Shown here: in pieces, positions 51,483 to 60,188 of the stretch
How the letters are laid out: the number at the start of each line of letters is the position of its first letter
How positions within the stretch are numbered: the first letter of the stretch is position 1
Program-made: the position numbers and the translations under genes
The notes under the pieces: model-generated
What the model was told of the DNA's origin: nothing
The model's database searches: none
The model's input: the letters and a program-made list of their open reading frames with translations, nothing else
NCBI GenBank assembly: GCA_020633295.1
Contig: JACKDW010000005.1
Span: 310,001-374,000 of the forward strand
DNA: 64,000 nucleotides
Source of the DNA: Myxococcales bacterium
GTDB lineage: Bacteria > Myxococcota_A > Polyangia > Nannocystales > Nannocystaceae
Direction: 5' to 3'

Positions 51483-52276
51483 CCGCGTCCGATCCAGGCC
51501 GCGCACGCGGTCACGTGCTCGCGCGCCTCACCTACCCCCAGGTCGAGGCCATCCTCGAGAAGGCCCGCGAGCGCCCCGTCGTCGCGCTGCTCCCGCTCGG
51601 CAGCACCGAGGCCCACGGCCCGCACCTCCCGCTCGCCACCGACAGCCTGATCAGCGAGGGCATGGCCGAGCGCGGCGCCGCCGAGCTCGCGCGGCGCGGG
51701 CTCGAGTCCGTCATCTTCCCGACCATCCACTACGCCGTCACCGACTGGGCCGCCGCGTTCAAGGGCTCGACCACGCTCCCCCGCGAGGTCGCGCACGGCA
51801 TGGTCCTCGAGACATGTAAGTCAATCCACCGCATGGGCTTCACGCGCGTCGCGATCTTCAGCGGCCACCTCGAGCCCGGCCACGTCGCCTGCCTGCGCGC
51901 GGTCGCCCGCGACTACGAGGCCGAGACCGGCGCGCCGCTCGTCTACTTCGACAAGACCCGCCGGCGCCACGTCCAGCGCCTGACCGAAGAGTTCCAGAGC
52001 GGCTCGTGTCACGCCGGACAGTACGAGACCAGCATCGTGCTCGCGCGCGCGCCCGAGCTCGTCGACATGGACACCGCCCGCGCGCTCCCAGCCCACGTCG
52101 TGCCGATGCACCTCAAGATCCAGGCCGGCGCCCGCGACTTCCTCGAGTGCGGCATGGACCGGGCCTACTGCGGCGACCCGGCGGCCGCGAGCGCCGAGGA
52201 GGGTCGCCGGACCCTCGACACGCTCGGCGCGCTGCTCGCGGACGAGATCATCGCGTCGCTTCAAGACGACGGCTGA
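51479..52276 (+). CDS. creatininase/creatinine amidohydrolase family protein
   Basis: 265 residues. The creatininase metal motif is present: LLPLGSTEAHGPHLPLATDS, with the Glu, His and Asp ligands, then FSGHLEPGHVACLRAVARDY and GSCHAGQYETSIVLA. The family hydrolyses amide or lactam bonds (creatininase, MftE in mycofactocin, ArfB in FAPy hydrolysis). Its GTG overlaps the ligase TGA, so the two are coupled and may act on one aromatic amide or CoA pathway. The C-terminus ends inside a 21-bp repeat array. Confidence 0.88.
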   Translation: MTASDPGRARGHVLARLTYPQVEAILEKARERPVVALLPLGSTEAHGPHLPLATDSLISEGMAERGAAELARRGLESVIFPTIHYAVTDWAAAFKGSTTLPREVAHGMVLETCKSIHRMGFTRVAIFSGHLEPGHVACLRAVARDYEAETGAPLVYFDKTRRRHVQRLTEEFQSGSCHAGQYETSIVLARAPELVDMDTARALPAHVVPMHLKIQAGARDFLECGMDRAYCGDPAAASAEEGRRTLDTLGALLADEIIASLQDDG

Positions 52277-52361
52277 GGCCGGCAGCGCGGCTATTGAGGC
52301 GGGCAGCAAAGCTGCTGAAACGGGCGGCGTCGCTATTGAGGCGAGCAGCGCAGCTGCTCGG
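52272..52361. repeat. 21-bp degenerate tandem repeat at convergent gene ends
   Basis: Units start at 52272, 52290, 52311, 52332 and 52353. The second and fourth (GCTATTGAGGCG...) are nearly identical 42 bp apart. Both the creatininase stop and the cyclo-ligase stop lie inside the array. Confidence 0.65.
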
Positions 52362-52941
52362 AGGGCGTCAGCACCCAGTGCATCGGCACGTCGTGCTCGT
52401 CCGCCGGCAGCGGCTCGCCGCCCGGCTCGAGCGCCTCCTCCAGGCACAGCCCGACGCGCGTCGGCAGCTCGCGCAGGCGGACCCCGGCGAGCGCGCGATC
52501 GTAGTGCCCCTTCCCGAAGCCCAGCCGTCGCCCCGCGCGGTCAAACGCGAGCCCGGGCACCAGGATCAAACCCAGCCCCTGCGCCGCGTGCAGCGGCGCT
52601 GGGGCGCCGCGCGGCGGCTCCAGGAGCCCCATCACCCCCGGCACCAGCTCGTCGAGGGAGGCCACCGGCAAGAACTCGATCCGCGCGCGGTCATCGGAGA
52701 CCCGCGGCAACCACAGCCGCTTCCCCGCCGCGAGCGCGGCCCGCAGAAGAGGACGCGTATCGGGCTCGCCGCGCACCCCCACGAACGCCGCGACCCCCTC
52801 CGCCTCGGACCACCGCGGGTGCTCGATCACGCGCTGCGCGAGCCCTCGAGACCGCCGCGCCAGGTCCTCGGGCTCGAGCCCCGCCCGCCAGGCGAGCACC
52901 CCGCGCCGAAGCACGCGCTTCCTCCTGCGAATCGAAGTCAC
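52333..52941 (-). CDS. 5-formyltetrahydrofolate cyclo-ligase
   Basis: 202 residues. Family marks are RRRKRVLRRGVLAWRAGLEP at the start (basic substrate site), VAAFVGVRGEPDTRPLLRAA, then LILVPGLAFDRAGRRLGFGK and GHYDRALAG, the conserved ATP/folate loop. It converts 5-formyl-THF to 5,10-methenyl-THF and is often found near a tRNA or 6S RNA gene in bacteria; here tRNA-Gly is 80 nt away. It converges on the creatininase gene. Confidence 0.9.
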   Translation of the reverse strand: MTSIRRRKRVLRRGVLAWRAGLEPEDLARRSRGLAQRVIEHPRWSEAEGVAAFVGVRGEPDTRPLLRAALAAGKRLWLPRVSDDRARIEFLPVASLDELVPGVMGLLEPPRGAPAPLHAAQGLGLILVPGLAFDRAGRRLGFGKGHYDRALAGVRLRELPTRVGLCLEEALEPGGEPLPADEHDVPMHWVLTPSEQLRCSPQ

Positions 52942-53021
52942 GGGCGTACTCTGCCACGAGCCGAGCCCGGCACGCGAACGCTTGCGCGCGCCGTTCGCCC
53001 ATGGTAAGTGCCTTCACCCTC

Positions 53022-53094
53022 GCGGGAGTAACTCAGTTGGTAGAGTGTCAGCTTCCCAAGCTGAATGTCGCGGGTTCGAACCCCGTCTCCCGCT
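53022..53094 (+). tRNA. tRNA-Gly (anticodon CCC)
   Basis: A 73-nt cloverleaf. The acceptor arm GCGGGAG pairs with CTCCCGC (discriminator T). The anticodon arm TCAGC/GCTGA holds the loop TTCCCAA, so the anticodon is CCC (Gly). The T-loop TTCGAAC is standard. No CCA is encoded. An intrinsic terminator follows directly. Confidence 0.97.
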
Positions 53095-53100
53095 CTCTCA

Positions 53101-53130
53101 AAACCGCCGTTCTCGGCGGTTTTTGTTTTT
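53101..53130 (+). terminator. intrinsic terminator of tRNA-Gly
   Basis: AAACCGCCG (53101-53109) and CGGCGGTTT (53114-53122) pair perfectly over TTCT, followed by TTGTTTTT (53123-53130). Confidence 0.92.
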
Positions 53131-53215
53131 CGAATCCCGGTAGGACCCCGCCGGGACCGAACGACGCGCGCCTCCCCGCGCGCCTCGTCATCGCACGCAC
53201 AACAACGGAGGATCG

Positions 53216-54408
53216 ATGCGCCGTTCATCGAGCGCTCGAGGCCTGCGCGCCGTGTACATCGCGATCGCGGCCCTGGCGACCATCCTGACCACAACCGCCG
53301 CCTACGTCGCGAGCATCCCGCCGCCCGCGCGCGAGGTCGTCGCGGTTATCCAGCCAGGACAAACGAACACGATCGTCGAGTACCGTCACCGGCCGGGCGA
53401 CGTGGACGCGCGGTACCTCCCGTCGCGCGGCGAGACGTACGCGGCGCTCGCCGAGCACGAGTTCTCGCGGGTCGACCGCGCGCCCCGCTCGACCTTCTCC
53501 ATCGACGTCGACACCGCGTCCTACAGCAACACGCGCCGATACCTGCGTGACGGCGCTGCCGCCGACCGATGCCGTCCGCGTCGAGGAGTTCGTCAACTAC
53601 TTCGAATACGACTATCCGGAGCCCTCTGGAAATGATCCGTTCTCGATCACCGCCGAGGTCGCGCCGTGCCCGTGGGCGGAGGACCATCAGCTGGCGATGA
53701 TCGGGCTGCGGGGCCGCGCGCTACCGCCTGACGCGTCGCCGCCGCGCACCCTCGTGTTCCTGATCGACGTCTCCGGTTCAATGGCGGAGCCCCACAAGCT
53801 GCCGCTCCTCACCCGCGGGCTCGCGTCGCTCACCCGCACGCTGCGCCCCGAGGACGCGGTCGCGATCGTCACCTACGCGGGCGCCTCGGGGCTCGCGCTG
53901 CCCTTGACCTCGGGCAGTCGACGCGCCGAGATCCTGGCCGCGCTCGCCCAGCTCCAAGCCGGCGGCTCGACCAACGGCGGCGAGGGCATCGAGCTCGCCT
54001 ACGCCGTCGCCGAGCAGGGCGCTCGCCCGGGCGGGATCAACCGGGTCGTCCTGGCGACCGACGGCGACTTCAACGTCGGCGTCACCGACCGCGCGGCGCT
54101 CGAACGCGTGATCACGGAGAAGCGCGAGACATGGCGTGTTCCTCACGGTGCTCGGCTTCGGCCGCGGCGACCTCGACGACGCGACCATGGAGCTGCTCGC
54201 GGACACGGGTAACGGCAACTACGCCTACATCGACACCGAGCGCGAGGCCGAGAAGGTGCTCGTGCGCGAGGCCGGCGCGACGCTGGCGACGATCGCCAAA
54301 GACGTGAAGATCCAGGTCGAGTTCAACCCGCGGCTGGTCTCGGAGTACCGCCTGATCGGCTATCAGAACCACACGCGCGAGACCGGCCTTACAACGCTAG
54401 ACTCTTGA
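53216..54408 (+). pseudogene. VWA-domain (YfbK-like) protein, broken in three frames
   Basis: Frame 1 (53216 to about 53553) has a membrane-anchor N-terminus and FSIDVDTASYSNTRRYL. Frame 2 (about 53553-54130) has LPPTDAVRVEEFVNYFEYDY and the VWA core LVFLIDVSGSMAEPHKLPL. Frame 3 (about 54136-54408) has VFLTVLGFGRGDLDD and NGNYAYIDTEREAEKVLV. Together they match the von Willebrand factor A protein YfbK family, but two frame shifts (about 53552 and 54131) break the chain. The C-terminus stops early at 54408 (normally DUF3520 would follow). None of the lesions is in a homopolymer, so this looks like a real pseudogene. GGAGG precedes the ATG. Confidence 0.8.
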
Positions 54409-54444
54409 ATTTATATCTTAAGAGCCATGTCAACAATGGCGTTG
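54392..54444. repeat. AT-rich nested inverted repeat at pseudogene end
   Basis: CAACGC (54392-54397) pairs with GCGTTG (54439-54444), and CTCTT (54402-54406) pairs with AAGAG (54420-54424). The island is AT-rich and sits exactly where VWA homology stops, suggesting a deletion or insertion scar. Confidence 0.4.
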
Positions 54445-54648
54445 AGCTGGGTCGGCCCGGGACCATCGACCGCCGCGCGTGCTCCCGGTCTCGGGCCCTC
54501 GCGCTCGATCAACGGCCGCCGGCCCCGGCCCGCGACATCGTCTGCGAACCGCGACCACGCGGTCGAGCGCTTCGGCCGTTCGTGAGTGTCGCGACGCGGT
54601 GAATTCGGGCGGCGAATTGAATGCGTCACGCCGCCGCGGCGACGTTGC

Positions 54649-54654
54649 TACGAT
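54649..54654 (+). promoter_or_regulatory. -10-like TACGAT, 6 nt before lipoprotein start
   Basis: TACGAT with a 6-nt gap to the ATG at 54661, without a Shine-Dalgarno sequence, fits leaderless transcription. Confidence 0.5.
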
Positions 54655-54660
54655 CCCGAC

Positions 54661-56214
54661 ATGCAGCACAGTGTATCGCTCCGCGCCGCCCTGTGTGTTG
54701 GCTTGTTCGCGATCGCGAGCCCGGCCTGCGGCGACGACGTCGCCGAGACGAGCGCGACGGAGGGCTCGGTGAGCGACGCCGGCACCACCGCCGAGTCCAC
54801 CGCTTCGAGTCAGGGGGGCAGCACGACGAGCGCCGGGTCGAGCTCGAGCGTCGATGGGAGCGCGACGAGCGAAGGCTCGACCGAGACGACCGAGACGACC
54901 GAGACGACCGAGACGACCGAGACGACCGGCGCGACCACGGGCGTCGAGCCGGTGTGCGGTGACGGGGTGCTGGAGGAGCCCGAGGTCTGCGACGACGGCA
55001 ACACGATCGAGCACGACGGCTGCGACGCGAGCTGTGCGTCGGACGCCGGGACCGCGCTGTGGCTCGACACCTACCCCGGGGTGCTCGGGGCCAGCGCCTT
55101 CGCCTACGGGCTGACGCGCTCGCTGGCCGGAGACATCATCGCGGTCGGCAACGAGCACTCGCCAACGCACGAGATCGACATGATGCCCAACGCGGGCTGG
55201 CTCCGCGCGTACTCGCCCGAGGGCGCGCTGCTGTGGTCCGAGCGCCCTGATCTCTCGCCGCTGAGCGACAACCTCTACGCCGTGCGCTCCGCGCCCAACG
55301 GCGACCTCATCGCGGCCGGGGTCGCCCACGACCACAACTGCTCGGACGGCTGCTTCTACGGGCTGATCGCGCGCCTCACCGCGGGCGGCGAGCTGCTCTG
55401 GTCGACCGCGACCGAGGAGGATCTCTTCGTGTCGGATGTCGCGATCGCCGAGGACGGCAGCGCGGTCGCGGTCGGCAGCGGCTTCGGCATGACGGAGCCG
55501 CCGCACATGGGCGTCATGCGCGTCGACGGCGACGGGACGCTGCTGTGGACGAAGTTCCTCGAGCCGGGCATCGAGGACCTCCGCGGGGGCCTGAGCGCCA
55601 TCGAGGCGCGCGACGGCGGCCTGGTCGTCGCGGGTCAGCTCCAGGAGTACGAGCCCGGCGTCTCCACCCACGACGCCGACGCGTGGATCGCCGAGCTGAC
55701 GCTCGATGGCGAGATCTCGTGGCAGCAGCGGCTCGACGCCGGCGAGGGCGGTCACGACGGTCTCCGCGGCCTCGCGATCGCGCCGGGCGGGGAGCTCGTG
55801 CTGGTCGGGAGCGCGGGCGTCGACGTCGAGATCGTGGCGGACGACAACGACTTTCTCTACATCGAGCAGCGCGACGCGCTGTGGCTCATGCGAGCGACCG
55901 CCGGCGGCGCGCCGCTGTGGTCGTCGGTCTGGGACGAGCTGCCCTGGTCGAGGGGGTCCGCCCTCGCGCTGCACCCCGAGCACGTGCTGGTCGCCGGCAC
56001 GAGCACCCCCGCGGAAGAAGACGAGCTGAGGCTCATCTACGCGAGCTTCTCGCACGCGGGCGAGCTCCACTGGTGGTCGGGCACATCCGCGCAGCCGCCC
56101 CACACGGCGGTGCACGACGTCCTCGTGCTCGAGGACGGCTCCCCCGGCGGCGCGGTGTTTCTCGCCGGGTCGTCCCCCGACGCGTGGGTGGGGCGGTTCT
56201 CGAGCGCGCCCTGA
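54661..56214 (+). CDS. DUF4215 + propeller-repeat lipoprotein
   Basis: 517 residues. The leader ends in FAIASPAC. A Ser/Thr/Glu/Gly linker includes five TET repeats (to about residue 95). The DUF4215 motif CGDGVLEEPEVCDDGN follows, then about seven propeller-like units (GDIIAVGNEHSPTHEIDMMP, GGLVVAGQLQEYEPG, GELVLVGSAGVDVEIVADD). It is a paralogue of the proteins at 28057 and 47917 and is probably outer-membrane anchored. Confidence 0.85.
   Translation: MQHSVSLRAALCVGLFAIASPACGDDVAETSATEGSVSDAGTTAESTASSQGGSTTSAGSSSSVDGSATSEGSTETTETTETTETTETTGATTGVEPVCGDGVLEEPEVCDDGNTIEHDGCDASCASDAGTALWLDTYPGVLGASAFAYGLTRSLAGDIIAVGNEHSPTHEIDMMPNAGWLRAYSPEGALLWSERPDLSPLSDNLYAVRSAPNGDLIAAGVAHDHNCSDGCFYGLIARLTAGGELLWSTATEEDLFVSDVAIAEDGSAVAVGSGFGMTEPPHMGVMRVDGDGTLLWTKFLEPGIEDLRGGLSAIEARDGGLVVAGQLQEYEPGVSTHDADAWIAELTLDGEISWQQRLDAGEGGHDGLRGLAIAPGGELVLVGSAGVDVEIVADDNDFLYIEQRDALWLMRATAGGAPLWSSVWDELPWSRGSALALHPEHVLVAGTSTPAEEDELRLIYASFSHAGELHWWSGTSAQPPHTAVHDVLVLEDGSPGGAVFLAGSSPDAWVGRFSSAP
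54880..54924 (+). repeat. 9-bp tandem repeat coding the TET linker
   Basis: Five perfect ACCGAGACG units in frame inside the lipoprotein linker. Confidence 0.8.
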
Positions 56215-56296
56215 GGCCGCGGCGCCGCGAGCACGATTGCCACAGGATCCAGACCTCGTAGTCGCTCAGACAGGTTGGAGCGACTTCGCGCGAACC

Positions 56297-56321
56297 GGTC
56301 ACGAACGCGTTCCTCGTGACC
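56297..56321. terminator. hairpin between convergent genes
   Basis: GGTCACGA and TCGTGACC pair perfectly over a 9-nt loop, between the lipoprotein at 54661 and the convergent gene ending at 56399. No T tract is present, so it may instead be a protein-binding site. Confidence 0.35.
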
Positions 56322-56398
56322 ACCCTGCGGCCGCTGGGCCCTTCACGAAGCTCGCGACGCACGACACTCGCCAGACGCCTCCTGTGCGTCGCTGGCCG

Positions 56399-59077
56399 TC
56401 AGTCCCCGCTGCTGTCGTCAGCTTCCGACCTCTCGTCGCGCCGCTGCACCTCGATGGCCCCAGCGTCCATCACCTTTCCGGGCCCGACCGTGAGCGTGAC
56501 TTCCCGGTCCTGGTAACCGAGCCGACGCGCGTCGGCCGGCCACAGGTGCAGCACGACCTCGCCGCTCGGCACCTCGCGCAGCTCGAACGCTCCATCAGGC
56601 CCGCTTCGTCGTGTGCCCTCGGGGTCGAAGCGCGACGCGGTCGCGCGCCCGTTCGCGCTCGAGACGGTCACGAGGTAGCCCGCGACCGGCTCGCCGGTAC
56701 TTTGGTCGACGACGCGCCCGCGCACGCCGCCCCGAGCCGCGAGCGTGAGCGTCAGGCCGGTCCGCTCATCGCCCTCCGTGATCCTCACGCGCTGGCTCGC
56801 GGTCCCCTCCGCCGCGCGCGCTTCGACGGTTACGGGACCGGGCGGCAGCCCGACGACGCGCCACTCCCCCGCGGTGTACAGGAACTCCTCGGAGCGCCCC
56901 CGGTCCCCTTCACCCGCTCGCACGGAGATCGAGAATTTCGCAGGCGGCTCGCCGCCGCGCACCACCACGCGACCCGACACGGCGCCGTGGTTCGGCAGGA
57001 CGATCGAGACGTCGTCGCGACCGACGCCGACGTTTAGGACGGTCCGCTCGACGCCGGCCTGGTCGCGCGCGTGGATCGTGTACGCACCGTCCTCGAGATG
57101 CTCGAGCGTGAACGCGCCGTCGATGTCCGTGACCGCGCGCGCGACCGTCGGGTGACGCTCCTGCCCACCCCAGTTGACGTACGTCGCGCCCGCGCTCGCC
57201 CACACTGACGCGTCGGGGACGAGGTCGCCGTCGGTCGTGCGGACGACGCCGGAAATCACGCCGTCGCGGGCCTTCGCGATGAGCGTCAGCTCGGCGGTCG
57301 CCCCGGCGACGACCTCGACCTGCGCGCCCTCGTCCGCGCGGCCTGGATCATCGGGACCCGCGCGGCCGCCGACGCCGGGTCTCGAGACCTTGACGGAGTA
57401 CACGCCCGGGGTCGCCGGGTCGATGGTCCACACGCTGTCGGGCGTCGACTTCAGCGGACCGCCGCCGCCGCCCTCTCGCTTGACGAGCAACGTGGCGCCC
57501 GGGACAGGATCTCCATCGTCGTCACGCACGCGCACGCGCAGCGCCCCCGCGTCCGGCAGCACGATCCGCACCCCCTCGGCGTCGCGATCGCGCGCGAGCG
57601 CGACGCTGGGGCTCTCGATCGGCTCGGCCATGCCCTCGGCCTCGACGGTGTAGAACGAGTAGACGCCCGGCGGGAGGTCCAGGATCTCGAACGCGCCGTC
57701 GGCCTCGGTCACCGCCCGCGCCACAGCCCGCGCGTCATCGTCCTCGGGCTCCATCAGCTCGCCCTGGAGGTAGGCCATGGCGACACCGCGGCCCGACTGG
57801 TCGACGACGCGCCCGCGAATCGCTCGCCCGGTCGGCAGCTCCACCTCCCAAAGCGCGCCCGTGACGTCTCCCTCGAGCAGGTCCACGGTGTCGACGGCCC
57901 TACCCTGGTCACACGAGATCTCGAGGTCATACACGCCCGGGAGCAGACCGCCGACCGCGACGGCCCCCTCGGCGTCCGCGAGCCCGCGGTCCACGACGGC
58001 CCCGGCCGCGTCGTGGATCGCGACCGTGGCGTCCTCGCAGGGCACGTCGCCACGGTCTCTTTGTACATGTCCCTCGAGACGCCGAGCAGGGTGCGCGGAG
58101 ATCACGACGTCGGCCGGCTCGCTCCCGAGCTCGAGCAGCACGCTCTCGCGCGCCTGTCCGCGGTAGGACCCGTCGCGGACCTGGGGCTTGTAGCGCCCGG
58201 GGGCCAGCCCCGTGAACCGAAACCGCCCGTCCTCGCCCGTGAAGACGTGCGGCTCGGTCGAGAAGCTGCCGCTGTAGCCCATGAGCCCCGGCGCGGTCGC
58301 TACCACCGCGACCCCGGCGACCGGCTCTCCGCCTTCGGCCGTGATCACTCGACCCGTGAGCAAGACCTCGGGCCTGAGCAAGACCTCGAGCACGCGCCCG
58401 ATCGGCCGGTGCTCCAGGAGATCCGCGTGCGCGTAGCCGTCCGCGATCACGCTCAGGTGAACGAAGGAACGGGTGTCGAGCCACAGCGAGAAGCTCCCCT
58501 CGTCGTCGCTGGTCGTCATCGCGCCCTCGGAGAACACCCACGCGCCCGAGACCGTCCCGCCGGTGATGTCACGAACGACGCCGCGGACCTCACCACCGCC
58601 GGGCCGGAGGCGGAGGACGAGGCCATCACGCGTCTGTCCGGCTGCGACCGCGACGCGGAGACCGACGCGCTCTCGGAGCGACGGCGGCGGGATATACCCG
58701 CGCGCGGTCGCGCTGAGGAGATGCCGCCCGGGCGCGACCGGCTCGATCATAAACGTACCCTGCTCATCCGCGCGGACGCAGCGCGGACGCCAGCCGAGCG
58801 CGAAGCTCGGCCCGATCGCGCCGGGGGCGACGCAGACCAGCGCCCCGGGGACCGGCGCGTCGTCGACTTCGACAACCACGCCGGCGAGTCGCGAGGTGCG
58901 CAACGCAGGCCTGACCTCTTCGGCCGCCCGGGCAGCGCGGGGAGAGGGCGCCGCGAGAGCGCGTCGCTCGTGGCCGCGTCCCTGCGGCTCGGTTCCGGAC
59001 GACCGCGAGAGCAACACCCACGCGACCACGCCGAGGATCACGACGGCGATCGCCCACCCGATGCGCCTGCGAGACAC
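56399..59077 (-). CDS. large carboxypeptidase-regulatory-like repeat protein
   Basis: 892 residues. One N-terminal transmembrane segment (about 7-24, AIAVVILGVVAWVLL) serves as anchor or signal. Then come roughly eight to nine Ig-like carboxypeptidase regulatory/CNA-B units with motifs of the type GRVVDQSTGEPVAGYLVTVS and DGAFELREVPSGEVVLHLWP, spaced about 90-100 residues apart. Such proteins are surface or periplasmic spacers or adhesins. No catalytic domain is visible. The GTG start at 59077 has GATAAT 5 nt upstream. It converges on the lipoprotein at 54661. Confidence 0.85.
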   Translation of the reverse strand: MSRRRIGWAIAVVILGVVAWVLLSRSSGTEPQGRGHERRALAAPSPRAARAAEEVRPALRTSRLAGVVVEVDDAPVPGALVCVAPGAIGPSFALGWRPRCVRADEQGTFMIEPVAPGRHLLSATARGYIPPPSLRERVGLRVAVAAGQTRDGLVLRLRPGGGEVRGVVRDITGGTVSGAWVFSEGAMTTSDDEGSFSLWLDTRSFVHLSVIADGYAHADLLEHRPIGRVLEVLLRPEVLLTGRVITAEGGEPVAGVAVVATAPGLMGYSGSFSTEPHVFTGEDGRFRFTGLAPGRYKPQVRDGSYRGQARESVLLELGSEPADVVISAHPARRLEGHVQRDRGDVPCEDATVAIHDAAGAVVDRGLADAEGAVAVGGLLPGVYDLEISCDQGRAVDTVDLLEGDVTGALWEVELPTGRAIRGRVVDQSGRGVAMAYLQGELMEPEDDDARAVARAVTEADGAFEILDLPPGVYSFYTVEAEGMAEPIESPSVALARDRDAEGVRIVLPDAGALRVRVRDDDGDPVPGATLLVKREGGGGGPLKSTPDSVWTIDPATPGVYSVKVSRPGVGGRAGPDDPGRADEGAQVEVVAGATAELTLIAKARDGVISGVVRTTDGDLVPDASVWASAGATYVNWGGQERHPTVARAVTDIDGAFTLEHLEDGAYTIHARDQAGVERTVLNVGVGRDDVSIVLPNHGAVSGRVVVRGGEPPAKFSISVRAGEGDRGRSEEFLYTAGEWRVVGLPPGPVTVEARAAEGTASQRVRITEGDERTGLTLTLAARGGVRGRVVDQSTGEPVAGYLVTVSSANGRATASRFDPEGTRRSGPDGAFELREVPSGEVVLHLWPADARRLGYQDREVTLTVGPGKVMDAGAIEVQRRDERSEADDSSGD

Positions 59078-59082
59078 GCAGA

Positions 59083-59088
59083 ATTATC
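59083..59088 (-). promoter_or_regulatory. -10-like GATAAT, 5 nt before repeat-protein start
   Basis: Reverse-strand GATAAT, 5 nt before the GTG at 59077, fits leaderless transcription. Confidence 0.45.
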
Positions 59089-59192
59089 TTACCAGCCTCA
59101 ACAGTCACGCGGACGCGTTCTCGAGCCGGGCACAGATCGACGCCGAGGAATCACGCGCCGGCGCGCCGGACTGGCTCGCGCGGTTCACCAAG

Positions 59193-59400
59193 TCACGCGT
59201 ACGGGCAGTCGCCCGGGACGAAGGTCGACAGCTCGCACATCACCGAGAGGCAGGAGTGATCGGGGGCCGAGCGCACGCGCGCGATCTGGAGCTGGCGATC
59301 GACCACGACGACCGGCTGCGGCGGAAGCTGCGAGCGGACGCCGACGCGAGCGCTGAGAGCGGTCCCGGAAGGGGTGCGTCGAACTCGTACCCGTCTCCAC
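59193..59400 (-). pseudogene. gene remnant with coding bias
   Basis: The minus strand has an open stretch with strong G/C third-base bias, ending SVMCELSTFVPGDCPYA and a TGA, preceded by QLPPQPVVVVDRQLQIARV. No start codon or upstream domain fits the same frame; what lies 5' is the tail of the STAS-like gene's duplicated segment. It looks like a gene 3' end cut off from its body. I recognise no family. Confidence 0.35.
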
Positions 59401-59630
59401 GTTAATGCCCAAACCGAGCCGCAACCCCGGCTCGCTCCCGGCCCGCCGAGCAGCGCGAGCGTCGACGACACGCGCGGTCTGGCGAGCGCCAATCGCCGGC
59501 GACTCGACGCTTCATGACGCGCGACGATCGACGCGCTGCGGTCCGCTCGCAGACACTGGACGGCCGCCACCTCGTCAGTGGTCACCAGCGCCAAGCGCCC
59601 GCGACTCGACGCCTCGTGATTCGCGAGGAC
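59401..59630. other. region between remnant and STAS-like gene
   Basis: Contains the downstream copy of the 102-bp duplication. No intact gene is supported. Confidence 0.4.
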
Positions 59631-59694
59631 CTACGCGCTGCGGTCCGCTCGCAGATACTGGGCGGCCGCCAGCTCGTCGGTCGTCACCAGCGCC
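59491..59694. repeat. 102-bp imperfect tandem duplication
   Basis: Two adjacent copies (59491-59592 and 59593-59694) share the order GACTCGACGC, GCGCTGCGGTCCGCTCGCAG, GTCACCAGCGCC at a constant 102-bp offset. The unit is 34 codons and keeps the minus-strand frame of the STAS-like gene. One copy has TAG where the other has TCG, which sets the present stop. Confidence 0.75.
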
Positions 59695-60020
59695 TCGATG
59701 CCCAGGCCGCCGAACAGCCGCTTGCAGTGCAGGACGCCGGACTGCGAGAGCATGAGCGCCGAGAGGCGCTCCCAGCCGGTGAACACCTGCAGGCGCGTTC
59801 GCTTGAGCGCCGCCTCGAACGCGGCGCTGTTGTTCCCCCGCGCCGCGCGGAGATCTCGCAGGCAGCGCATCCGCGCGCGCCGAGCCGGCGGGAACCGCTC
59901 CTGCAGCGCATCTGCCTCCTCGGCCATGGCCGCAGGATCAGGGTAGCCCACCGGTAGCCGGACGAAGCGCACGAAGCCGTCGGCCTGCTCGATGATGTTG
60001 TAGGGCGACTCGAACAGCAT
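59631..60020 (-). CDS. STAS/SpoIIAA-like hypothetical protein
   Basis: 129 residues from the ATG at 60020. The plan ESPYNIIEQADGFVRFVRLP, then YPDPAAMAEEADALQERFPP, then CLRDLRAARGNNSAAFEAAL and a final ALVTTDELAAAQYLRADRS resembles the STAS/SEC14-like proteins common in myxobacteria (about 130 residues, no known role). An in-frame GTG at 60029 is possible, but TAGCGT sits 7 nt before the ATG and supports 60020. The last 21 residues lie in a 102-bp tandem duplication. Confidence 0.65.
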   Translation of the reverse strand: MLFESPYNIIEQADGFVRFVRLPVGYPDPAAMAEEADALQERFPPARRARMRCLRDLRAARGNNSAAFEAALKRTRLQVFTGWERLSALMLSQSGVLHCKRLFGGLGIEALVTTDELAAAQYLRADRSA

Positions 60021-60027
60021 CGTGCCC

Positions 60028-60033
60028 ACGCTA
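60028..60033 (-). promoter_or_regulatory. -10-like TAGCGT, 7 nt before STAS-like start
   Basis: Reverse-strand TAGCGT with a 7-nt gap to the ATG at 60020. It decides the start codon against the GTG at 60029, which would overlap the box. Confidence 0.45.
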
Positions 60034-60188
60034 CCGCCGGGGCCCGGCGCCGTCGAGCGATTCCCGGGTGCACGCGCCGGGCGCGGCGTGTGCGTCCGTC
60101 GCGATCGAGCGCCGCGCTCGAGACGCGCCGCGCCGCCGCGCGCGCGAACCTACATGCTCAAGAAGACATGTAGAGAGCGCGGCGCGCC

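Noticed and set aside
53001..53288. A reading frame over the tRNA with GVTQLVECQLPKLNVAGSNP
   Set aside because: It is the translation of tRNA-Gly itself, a well-known false protein.
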